37,191 bases of DNA, taken from positions 1-37,191 of the forward strand of contig UCOA01000156.1 in assembly GCA_900474095.1 (NCBI GenBank), written 5' to 3'. This DNA is from Hyphomicrobiales bacterium (GTDB lineage Bacteria > Pseudomonadota > Alphaproteobacteria > Rhizobiales > Rhizobiaceae). Positions within the stretch are counted from its first letter, which is position 1. Every line of letters begins with the position of its first letter. Below, in pieces: positions 7,717-14,455 of the stretch. Both the position numbers and the translations under genes were made by a program. The notes beneath the pieces were generated by a model, which was not told where the DNA came from, ran no database searches, and saw only the letters and a program-made list of their open reading frames with translations.

Positions 7717-8457
7717 ATGACCGAAGAACGCCGATACATGTTGCTGACCGGCGCGAGCCGCGGCATCGGCCATGCGACGGTCAAGCTCTTCCAGTCGAAG
7801 GGCTGGCGTATCCTCACGGTTTCGCGTCAGGTCTTTTCCGAGGAATGCGCCTGGCCGTCGGCCCGCGAAAGCCATATCCAGGCCGACCTTGCCGAACTCT
7901 CGCAGATCGACCGTCTCGCCGCAACCGTGCGCGAGCGGCTGCCGAACGGCCGGCTGCACGCGCTGGTCAACAATGCCGGCATTTCTCCGAAGGGGCCGGA
8001 AAAGAGCCGCCTCGGCGTGATGGGCACGGACGCGGATGTCTGGACGCAGGTGCTCAATGTCAATGTCGTCTCGACGGCGCTGATCGCCCGCGCGCTCATG
8101 CCGGAGCTCGAAGCGGCGAAGGGTTCGATCGTCAATGTCACCTCGATTGCCGGAACGCGTGTCCATCCCTTTGCCGGTGTCGCCTATGCGGCATCCAAAG
8201 CGGCTCTCGGTTCGCTGACGCGCGAAATGGCGCATGAATTCGGCCGTCGCGGCGTGAGGGCGAATGCCATTGCGCCAGGCGAGATCGAAACATCGATCCT
8301 GTCGCCCGGAACGGATGAATTGGTGGCAGCGGAAGTGCCGATGGGAAGGCTGGGAGACCCGCGCGAAGTCGCGGAAACTATCTATTTCCTGTGCACCGAG
8401 CCGTCATCCTACATCAACGGCGCTGAAATCCACATCAACGGAGGGCAGCACGTCTGA
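7717..8457 (+). CDS. Short-chain dehydrogenase/reductase (SDR)
   Basis: Classical NAD(P)-dependent oxidoreductase of 246 residues. The nucleotide-binding TGASRGIG is near residue 10, the structural NNAG near 85, and the catalytic Ser/Tyr/Lys sit in VTSIAG and YAASK. The ATG at 7717 is preferred because ACGGAG lies nine bases upstream. The ATG at 7687 falls inside the putative operator and would add ten unlikely residues. It lies between the GntR gene and the transporter, so it probably oxidises or reduces the hydroxyl/carbonyl group of the imported compound or of the lyase product. The exact reaction is not readable. Confidence 0.9.
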   Translation: MTEERRYMLLTGASRGIGHATVKLFQSKGWRILTVSRQVFSEECAWPSARESHIQADLAELSQIDRLAATVRERLPNGRLHALVNNAGISPKGPEKSRLGVMGTDADVWTQVLNVNVVSTALIARALMPELEAAKGSIVNVTSIAGTRVHPFAGVAYAASKAALGSLTREMAHEFGRRGVRANAIAPGEIETSILSPGTDELVAAEVPMGRLGDPREVAETIYFLCTEPSSYINGAEIHINGGQHV

Positions 8458-8460
8458 CAA

Positions 8461-8491
8461 CGGTCAAAACGGGAAAAATCTCCGTTGACCG
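8461..8491. repeat. Inverted repeat after SDR gene
   Basis: CGGTCAA (8461-8467) is mirrored by TTGACCG (8485-8491), and neighbouring bases extend the stem imperfectly. It starts four bases after the SDR stop. No T-run follows, so it may be a weak attenuator or a 3' stabiliser between the SDR and the transporter message. Confidence 0.4.
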
Positions 8492-8502
8492 GCACTGACT
8501 GG

Positions 8503-8663
8503 AATGCATCAATCGGCCGACACGCCCCGGGGAAAGGGCGCGACGACCGGAGAGGCTGCAACCGATGCCGACCGCTGAATGGCGGGGCTGAGGCCAGCAG
8601 TCCGCATGAGACCGTCATCGGAGCCGGCGCCAAACCGGTTCGTTCACAAACGAAGAAAAGGGG
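8503..8663 (+). promoter_or_regulatory. Structured leader before binding-protein gene
   Basis: The ~160-base leader holds several potential RNA stems. CGCCC/GGGCG lies at about 8523-8539. CCGATG (8562-8567) can pair with CATCGG (8616-8621) and enclose two hairpins: CCGC/GCGG at 8572-8585 and GCTG/CAGC at 8587-8598. TTCGTT/AACGAA (8639-8654) stands just before the GGGGAG ribosome-binding site. ATGCATCAA at 8504-8512 repeats nine bases of the GntR-type motif. I could not match it to a known riboswitch class. Pairings were found by eye, not by folding. Confidence 0.4.
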
Positions 8664-8669
8664 AGTGCA

Positions 8670-9722
8670 ATGAAGACAATCATGAAATCCGGAATCCTGG
8701 CGGCTGCCGCCGTCGTACTGTCCGTTAGCCTTGTCGCGCCGGTTTTCGCCCGCGACCTGACCGTCGTCTCCTGGGGCGGCAACTATCAGGACGCGCAGCG
8801 CAACATTTACTTCAAGCCGTTCTCTGAAAAGACCGGCAAGCCGGTGCTCGACGAGTCCTGGGACGGTGGCATCGGCGTCATCCAGTCGAAGGTGAAGGCC
8901 GGCGCGCCGAACTGGGATGCCGTGCAGGTCGAGGCCGAAGAACTGGCGCTCGGCTGTGCCGACGGTCTCTATGAAAAGATCGACTGGGACAAGATGGGCG
9001 GTAAGGACAAGTTCCTCGATTCCGCCGTCAATGATTGCGGCGTCGGCGCGATCGTCTGGTCCACGGCAATCGCCTATGACGGCGACAAGCTGAAGGAAGG
9101 CCCGGCCTCCTGGGCCGATTTCTGGAACGTCGAAAAGTTCCCCGGCAAGCGCTCGCTGCGCAAAGGCCCGAAATACACGCTCGAATTCGCGCTGCTTGCC
9201 GATGGCGTGTCGAAGGACGAGCTCTATGACGTGCTTTCGACCGAAGAGGGCGTCGCGCGCGCCTTCAAGAAGCTCGACGAGCTGAAGCCGAACATCGTCT
9301 GGTGGGAATCGGGTGCCCAGCCGCTGCAGTTCCTCGCCTCCGGGGAAGTGGCGATGGCGTCCGCCTATAACGGCCGCATCACCGGCATCAACCGGTCGGA
9401 AGGCAAGAACTTCAAGGTCGTCTTCCCGGGCAGCATCTATGCGGTCGACAGCTGGGTCGTGCTGAAGGACGCCGAGAACAAGGATGCCGCGCAGGACTTC
9501 ATCGCCTTCGCAAGCCTGCCCGAGAACCAGGCGAAGCTTCCCGAATTCGTGGCCTACGGCCTGCCGAACAAGGAAGCTGCTGCGCAGGTTCCGGCGGAAT
9601 TCGCCAAGGACCTGCCGACCGATGCGGCGAACATGACGGACTCGATTTCGCTGAATGTCGATTTCTGGATCGACAATGCGGAAACGCTGACGCAGCGCTT
9701 CAACGCCTGGCTGGCCCAGTAA
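8670..9722 (+). CDS. Polyamine-type ABC transporter substrate-binding protein (PotD/PotF-like)
   Basis: Periplasmic binding protein of 350 residues in extracellular solute-binding family 1. A signal peptide of about 27 residues ends at VFA-RD. The mature protein begins with LTVVSWGGNYQDAQR, typical of PotD/PotF-like proteins. A GGGGAG ribosome-binding site precedes the ATG. The ATPase and two permeases follow, completing an importer. Relatives bind spermidine, putrescine, GABA, opines and other small amino compounds. With the kinase/lyase pair nearby, an amino alcohol or hydroxylated amino acid is plausible but unproven. The leader is long and structured, and a hairpin follows the gene. Confidence 0.92.
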   Translation: MKTIMKSGILAAAAVVLSVSLVAPVFARDLTVVSWGGNYQDAQRNIYFKPFSEKTGKPVLDESWDGGIGVIQSKVKAGAPNWDAVQVEAEELALGCADGLYEKIDWDKMGGKDKFLDSAVNDCGVGAIVWSTAIAYDGDKLKEGPASWADFWNVEKFPGKRSLRKGPKYTLEFALLADGVSKDELYDVLSTEEGVARAFKKLDELKPNIVWWESGAQPLQFLASGEVAMASAYNGRITGINRSEGKNFKVVFPGSIYAVDSWVVLKDAENKDAAQDFIAFASLPENQAKLPEFVAYGLPNKEAAAQVPAEFAKDLPTDAANMTDSISLNVDFWIDNAETLTQRFNAWLAQ

Positions 9723-9736
9723 GAACATCCTCGGTG

Positions 9737-9764
9737 AAGGGCGCCCCCGAAAGGGCACCCTTCC
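9737..9764. repeat. Intercistronic hairpin between binding protein and ATPase
   Basis: GAAGGGCGCCC (9737-9747) pairs with GGGCACCCTTC (9754-9764) around CCGAAA with one mismatch in 11 pairs. No T-run follows. Such hairpins commonly shield the 3' end of a binding-protein message and lower expression of the ATPase and permeases. That role is inferred from position. Confidence 0.6.
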
Positions 9765-9834
9765 TATCTGGCCGGGTGCGTTCTCGCGGGTTTTCCGGAT
9801 CGCGCGTCCTCCGCCTCAAGCGATGGAGTCTTGC

Positions 9835-10902
9835 GTGCCCGAATTCATTCGATTTGACCGTATCACCAAATTCTACGGCCCGCTCTGCGTGGTCGAAAAC
9901 CTCGACCTCGGCATCGTGAAGGGCGAATTCGTCAGCCTGCTCGGACCCTCGGGTTCCGGCAAGACGACGCTTCTGATGATGCTCGCCGGCTTCGAGCAGC
10001 CGACCTCCGGCAACATCCTGCTGGAGGGAACGGCCATCAACGCCGTGCCGACCCACAAGCGGGATATGGGCGTCGTCTTCCAGAGTTATGCCCTCTTCCC
10101 GCACATGTCGGTCGGCGAAAACGTCGCCTTTCCGCTCCAGATGCGAGGCGTGGGGAAGGCGGAGATTGAAAAGCGCGTGGCGCGCGCGCTCGACATGGTA
10201 CAGCTTTCAGCGCTTGCCGAGCGCCGGCCGTCTCAACTTTCCGGCGGCCAGCAGCAGCGCGTGGCGCTGTCCCGCGCTCTGGTCTTCGAGCCGCGTGTGG
10301 TGCTGATGGACGAACCGCTCGGCGCGCTCGACAAGCAGTTGCGCGAGCAGATGCAGCTCGACATCCGCGACCTGCACCGCCGTCTCGGCCTCACCATCGT
10401 CTTTGTCACGCATGACCAGTCCGAGGCCCTGACCATGTCGGACCGCGTCGCCGTCTTCAACAAGGGCAAGATCGAACAGATCGGGACGCCGCGGCAGGTC
10501 TATGACGAACCGGCGACGCGCTTCGTTGCGGAGTTCATCGGCGAGACCAATCTGGTCGAGGGCGTCGTCGAGGCGGTAGAGGGCGCGGAAGCCAATGTGC
10601 GGTTGACCTCCGGTGCTCAAATCGTTTCGGCCGTTTCCGGCACGGTGGCGCCGGGGCAGACGGTCTATCTTTCCATCCGACCCGAGCGGGTCGATCTCAC
10701 GGAGATCCGCGGCGATGCCCGCAATTGCCTGGAAACGGAGGTGACGGACTCTGTCTACCAGGGCGATCACCTGCGTGTGCAATTGCAGAACGCCGCCTAT
10801 CCGCTGATCGCCAAGCTCGGTCGACGGTCGCGCGAGTTTCCGCCGGGCACCAAGGTCTATGCGGCCTTTTCGGCGGGTGACTGCCGGGTCATCGCGCCAT
10901 GA
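9835..10902 (+). CDS. Polyamine-type ABC transporter ATPase (PotA/PotG-like)
   Basis: Energy-coupling subunit of about 355 residues. It has Walker A GPSGSGKTT, Q-loop VVFQSYALFPHM, signature LSGGQQQRVALSRAL, Walker B VVLMDEPLGALD and switch histidine FVTHDQSEA. A C-terminal TOBE domain covers the last ~90 residues. The frame is open from ATG 9823, but GTG 9835 has GGAG six bases upstream while 9823 has no such site, so GTG is preferred. Its stop overlaps the next permease start by 4 bases (ATGA). Confidence 0.93.
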   Translation: MPEFIRFDRITKFYGPLCVVENLDLGIVKGEFVSLLGPSGSGKTTLLMMLAGFEQPTSGNILLEGTAINAVPTHKRDMGVVFQSYALFPHMSVGENVAFPLQMRGVGKAEIEKRVARALDMVQLSALAERRPSQLSGGQQQRVALSRALVFEPRVVLMDEPLGALDKQLREQMQLDIRDLHRRLGLTIVFVTHDQSEALTMSDRVAVFNKGKIEQIGTPRQVYDEPATRFVAEFIGETNLVEGVVEAVEGAEANVRLTSGAQIVSAVSGTVAPGQTVYLSIRPERVDLTEIRGDARNCLETEVTDSVYQGDHLRVQLQNAAYPLIAKLGRRSREFPPGTKVYAAFSAGDCRVIAP

Positions 10903-12077
10903 TTGCAGGTCCCTCCCGAACCGTTCGGTCGCTGATTCTGCTGGCGCCGCTGCTCGTCTTCCTCATCGGCTTCTTCATCTGGCCGCTGTTCAGCATGATG
11001 TCGCAGTCGGTGTCGGATACGGCCGTGCTGCGCCTGCTGCCGCGCAGCGCGGTGGTGCTGCCGGTCTGGGACCGCAAGTCGCCGCCGACCGTGTCCATGC
11101 AGACCGCGCTGATGGAAGACCTGAAGGCTGTCGATGACGATCAGGCGCTGGGCGACATGGTGCGCCGCCTCAACAGTGCCCGCTCCGGCTTCCGCACGCT
11201 GATATCGAAAACGACGAGCGCACTCGGTAACACGGCGAACCCGCCCGCCGACCTCGTTTCCATCGACAAGCGCTGGGAGAAACCGGAATTCTGGCTGGCG
11301 ATCGCCGATGCGCTCTCGCCGCTGACCGACCGCAACCTGCTCGCCGCCGTTGATCTCGGCCGCAATGCCGCTGGCGATATCGAGCACCTGCCGGCCGACC
11401 AGTCCGTAAACCGCGTCATCCTCGTACGCACCTTTTGGATCGCCGCGCTCGTTACCTTCTTCTGTGCCTGTATTGGCTTTCCCTATGCGATGATTGCCGC
11501 CTCGCTCGACGGCTGGAAACGCGACCTGATGCTGGCCGCTGTGCTTCTGCCGCTCTGGACCTCGCTTCTGGTGCGCACTGCCGCCTGGTTCATCCTTCTG
11601 CAGGAACAGGGTCTCATCAACGATCTCCTGCGTTGGATTGGCGTTATCGACGCGCCGTTGCCGCTGATCTTCAACCGCACCGGCGTCATCATCGCAATGA
11701 CCCATGTGCTGCTGCCCTTCATGGTGCTGCCGATCTATTCCGTGCTCATCACCATACCGAAGAACCTGATGCCGGCGGCGGCATCCCTCGGCGCCCATCC
11801 GCTGCGCGCCTTCCTGCGCGTGCTCCTGCCGCTCAGTCTGCGCGGCGTCGCCTCCGGCAGCCTGCTCGTCTTCATCTCAGCCATCGGCTACTACATCACG
11901 CCGGCGCTGATCGGCGGTCCGGGCGACCAGATGATCTCCTCGATCATCGCCTTCTACGCTACGGGCTCGGCAAACTGGGGCATGGCCGGCGCTCTTGGCG
12001 TCGTGCTGCTCGTCGCAACATTGCTTCTCTACAGCGTCTATGCGCGGCTCTCTGCCGAAGAACCGGGGAGGCGCTAG
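10899..12077 (+). CDS. Polyamine-type ABC permease (PotB/PotH-like) with large insertion
   Basis: Inner-membrane permease of 392 residues, longer than the usual 280-310 of this family. TM1 spans about residues 11-33. The next clear segment begins near residue 178, so roughly 140 mostly hydrophilic residues are inserted where the family usually has a short periplasmic loop. Four or five further segments follow, with an EAA-type loop near 288-312 (AAASLGAHPLRAFLRVLLPL). The 4-base overlap with the ATPase indicates coupled translation. The loop may contact the binding protein; this is inference. Confidence 0.92.
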   Translation: MIAGPSRTVRSLILLAPLLVFLIGFFIWPLFSMMSQSVSDTAVLRLLPRSAVVLPVWDRKSPPTVSMQTALMEDLKAVDDDQALGDMVRRLNSARSGFRTLISKTTSALGNTANPPADLVSIDKRWEKPEFWLAIADALSPLTDRNLLAAVDLGRNAAGDIEHLPADQSVNRVILVRTFWIAALVTFFCACIGFPYAMIAASLDGWKRDLMLAAVLLPLWTSLLVRTAAWFILLQEQGLINDLLRWIGVIDAPLPLIFNRTGVIIAMTHVLLPFMVLPIYSVLITIPKNLMPAAASLGAHPLRAFLRVLLPLSLRGVASGSLLVFISAIGYYITPALIGGPGDQMISSIIAFYATGSANWGMAGALGVVLLVATLLLYSVYARLSAEEPGRR

Positions 12078-12080
12078 GCC

Positions 12081-12863
12081 ATGCCAATGAAGATCACCAA
12101 GTTCGCCTTCGCGTCGCTCACGATCCTTTTCCTCGTCGCCCCCCTCATCGCGATCCTGCCGCTCGCCTTCACCTCGAGCGTCATTCTCACCTATCCGATC
12201 CCCTCTTGGTCGCTGCGCTGGTTCGAAGAGCTGTTCTTCGCTGATGCCTGGCGTCGGGCGATCGTCAACAGCCTGATCATCGGCACGGGCACGACGCTGC
12301 TCGCAACCGTGCTCGGCACCGCCGCGGCGCTGGGGCTTCGCAACCGCCTTATCTTCTTCCGCGGCACGATACGCACGCTCTTCCTGCTGCCGATGGTGGT
12401 TCCGGCTGTGGTGCTCGGCGTCGGCATGCAGGTACTGCTGGCAGGCTTCGGCCTGACGAACAGCTATGCCGGCGTGATCATTGCCCACACGGTGGTTGCC
12501 GTGCCCTTCGTGGTTGTGAGCGTCACCGGGGCGCTTGCCGGGATCGACGAGCGCGTGGAACTCGCCGCGCAAAGCCTCGGCGCGTCCCCCACGACGGTCT
12601 TTCGTCGCGTGACCTTGCCGCTCGCCATGCCGGGCGTGGCGTCCGGTGCGGTGCTCGCCTTCGCGACCTCGCTCGACGAGGTCGTGCTGACGCTCTTCGT
12701 CGCCGGCCCCAACCAGCGCACGCTGGCGCGGCAGATGTTCTCCAGCATCCGAGAGAACATCAGCCCGGCGATTGCCGCCGCCGCCTTCCTCTTCATCGCC
12801 GCGACGATCATCATCGCCCTCGTTGTCGTGTTGTCCCGGTCCATGCTGGCGAAACGGCGCTAG
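12081..12863 (+). CDS. Polyamine-type ABC permease (PotC/PotI-like)
   Basis: Second permease of the importer, 260 residues and six hydrophobic segments, of normal family length. The ATPase-docking EAA loop is ELAAQSLGASPTTVFRRVTL near residues 157-177. It starts three bases after the PotB-like stop and ends the binding protein-ATPase-permease-permease operon. A short hairpin follows its stop. Distance from the SDR suggests the whole SDR-transporter block may be co-transcribed, with the leader before the binding protein as an internal control point. Confidence 0.93.
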   Translation: MPMKITKFAFASLTILFLVAPLIAILPLAFTSSVILTYPIPSWSLRWFEELFFADAWRRAIVNSLIIGTGTTLLATVLGTAAALGLRNRLIFFRGTIRTLFLLPMVVPAVVLGVGMQVLLAGFGLTNSYAGVIIAHTVVAVPFVVVSVTGALAGIDERVELAAQSLGASPTTVFRRVTLPLAMPGVASGAVLAFATSLDEVVLTLFVAGPNQRTLARQMFSSIRENISPAIAAAAFLFIAATIIIALVVVLSRSMLAKRR

Positions 12864-12881
12864 GACGCGCTTCAGGCGTCC
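12863..12881. terminator. Short hairpin at end of transporter operon
   Basis: GGACGC (12863-12868) and GCGTCC (12876-12881) form a 6-bp stem around a 7-base loop directly at the PotC-like stop. A short T-run (CTTTT) comes only about 15 bases later, so it is at best a weak terminator. Confidence 0.35.
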
Positions 12882-13100
12882 GCAGTGCCCCCCTCACTTT
12901 TAATGACCGAAATCACCGCAAGGGTGGACGCGGCACGTTCGATGAATTCCTGCGGACGAGGCGGAACGGGAGAGGGTCAACCTGGATCCGACAGCACTGG
13001 TGCTGAAGTCGCCGAAGTGGCACGGACCATCCTCGGCGATATCGGGAATATGGTAAGGAAGCGACGTTTGGCGTCGCCGACTGAGAACGGCTGGCTCATT
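12882..13100. other. Non-coding stretch, no recognisable gene
   Basis: About 220 bases between the transporter operon and a broken small gene. Open frames on either strand (for example plus strand from 12885) have no ribosome-binding site and no familiar product. Given the IS fragments to its right it may be an end of a lost mobile element, but I see no inverted terminal repeats to prove this. Confidence 0.4.
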
Positions 13101-13321
13101 CTAGTTCATGAGCCTCCGAAACAGTCGCGCAAACCGGCGAAACTCGACCTCTCACCCTCGAACCAAGCGTCCAGCCCGCAGTAGGCAATCGCGGTCGCTG
13201 CATCGCTGCCATAAAGCGCGTGTGCCTGGTCGATGATGGCGTCATCGCCCGGATTGCCTTGGGCGGCGGGTTGCAGACTTTTGACTTGCGGTCTCTTGCA
13301 CCGGACTGGATTGCGCGACAT
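13101..13321 (-). pseudogene. Small rhizobial hypothetical gene with probable frameshift
   Basis: Starts at ATG 13321 with GGGGAG six bases upstream. It encodes about 60 residues including DDAIIDQAHALYGSDAATA and AYCGLDAWFEGE. In the continuing frame it ends oddly in CFGGS at 13106. Near 13140 a neighbouring frame instead reads FRRFARLFRRLMN and stops at TAG 13101-13103, which is a more natural basic, amphipathic end for such a protein. I infer a one-base indel. The function is unknown. It could be a real variant end or a decayed gene. Confidence 0.5.
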
Positions 13322-13458
13322 CATCGTCTCCCCGTGTCTGAAGTGATTTTGCATGATCGCCGGCGTTGCCGGCACCTACAGCACCACATCTCGAACGCTC
13401 ACCGCGACAGCGCTGTTGCAGGCTGTCTGGATGTCGTTTTGCATTACCGGGTTCTTCC

Positions 13459-13707
13459 TCACTTTGCGTAGCGCGGAGGGAACATACGCGCCCTCAGCAG
13501 TTCAGGGCCTGCCCTACCGTACATTGCACGCTTCAGCGTCTTGAGGCGGTTGATCTGGCCTTCGGCCTCGTCGATCCACGCATCCAGTGGTGCCGATTTC
13601 TTGCCGCGGAGGATGCCGTGGAAGCGCATCGCCAGGCGCCGCATCTCGGCGAACGCGTCAGATCCGTGCTTCAGGGCATCGACCTTCCTTGCCTGCCGGT
13701 CTGTCAG
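13459..13707 (-). pseudogene. ISL3-family transposase C-terminal remnant
   Basis: The minus strand encodes RRLAMRFHGILRG, LDAWID, then EGQINRLKTLKRAMYGRAG and ELLRARM, the hallmark end of ISL3-family transposases. In intact enzymes several dozen residues, including a catalytic acidic position, separate LDAWID from EGQINRLK. Here they are directly joined (LDAWIDEAEGQ), so an internal in-frame deletion has occurred. The N-terminal half is also missing. The remnant cannot be active. Confidence 0.8.
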
Positions 13708-13790
13708 CAGGCCTCGCGTTTGGCACTTTGAGCTTGCAAGCTCGAGATTAAGATTTGGACCCGCTCCGCAGATCACCATACCGGCCGGCG

Positions 13791-13919
13791 CCATTGCGCC
13801 GTGGCGAGGTGATGAAATTCTTCGCTGGCCTTCACCCCTGCCTCATCGGCATCGAGGCGTGTGCGACGGCTCATCATTGGGGCCGTGAATTGAGCAAGCT
13901 CGGCCACACGGTTCGCCTG
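13791..13919 (+). pseudogene. IS110-family transposase N-terminal fragment
   Basis: The plus strand encodes about 43 residues, LRRGEVMKFF then PCLIGIEACATAHHWGREL and LGHTVRL. This is the segment around the second acidic position of the DEDD domain in IS110-type transposases. The frame then changes to unrelated sequence, and neither the start nor the rest of the gene is present. It abuts the ISL3 remnant, which points in the opposite direction. Confidence 0.75.
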
Positions 13920-14021
13920 GTCGACGAGCCACAGAATGAGGGGTTAATGCTAATATACTGCGCCGATTGGCCAGCAAGTGTACTTTCGCGCCGGTGTCCC
14001 GAGCGCGACTGTTTACACGAC

Positions 14022-14349
14022 CTATTCGAGCTTCAGGTCTCCAATCAGTTGAGCGGGAAGATCGGCTGCGATTGCGTATGTGTGGGCTGTGGCCAAAGGC
14101 CATCTCACCCTCAACCCATATGTGGTATTCCATGTCGATCCGCATCCCGTCGCGGTCAAGCACAGCCCAGGAGAAATCCAGGCCGCCGCCTTTTCGCAGG
14201 GACCAACCTGCAGCCGCCAACGCGTCGATTGCTGCCCGCCAGATTTCTTCTGATATATCGGAAAGACAAACCTGATCCAAGATTTCCATTGCTTTCAACT
14301 TTTTGGCGAGCCGGCGTTTCCATGGTGTTTTGGTGGCCCGTCTTAGCAT
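14022..14349 (-). pseudogene. Unrecognised gene with apparent frameshift
   Basis: From ATG 14349 the minus strand encodes a plausible protein with EEIWRAAIDALAAAGW, GGGLDFSWAVLDRD and MEYHIWVEGEMAFG. It then degenerates into arginine/serine-rich text. A second frame beginning near 14097 continues sensibly as AHTYAIAADLPAQLIGDLKLE and stops at TAG 14022-14024. This suggests a broken gene of about 108 codons. I do not recognise the family. It stands between IS fragments and the beta-lactamase. Confidence 0.4.
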
Positions 14350-14414
14350 CCTTCTCAACCCCAATGTTCATCTTAACGGTAGATCGATAAGGGCATCGCG
14401 TAGGTGCTCGGGGT

Positions 14415-14448
14415 CTGTCGCAAACTTTGAGAAAGGTTGCGGGGACAG
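14415..14448. terminator. Hairpin after beta-lactamase gene
   Basis: CTGTCGCAA..CTTT pairs with AAAG..TTGCG..ACAG around GAG, giving about 13 pairs with a small mismatch and a GGG bulge. It lies 8 bases beyond the stop of the minus-strand beta-lactamase gene, where a terminator is expected. There is no clear T-run. Confidence 0.45.
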
Positions 14449-14455
14449 CTTATCG

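Noticed and set aside
8515-8640. Known riboswitch classes (glycine, guanidine, TPP) for the binding-protein leader
   Set aside because: None of the conserved core strings of these classes could be matched. It is kept only as an unclassified structured leader.
8409-9758. Minus-strand open frame of 449 codons opposite the binding-protein gene
   Set aside because: The plus-strand product has a signal peptide and clear family motifs; the antisense frame has none.
14411-14448. GGGTCTGTCGCAAACTTTG as a terminal repeat of an IS6-type element
   Set aside because: It resembles such ends only loosely, has no partner repeat or target duplication, and is explained as a hairpin following the beta-lactamase gene.
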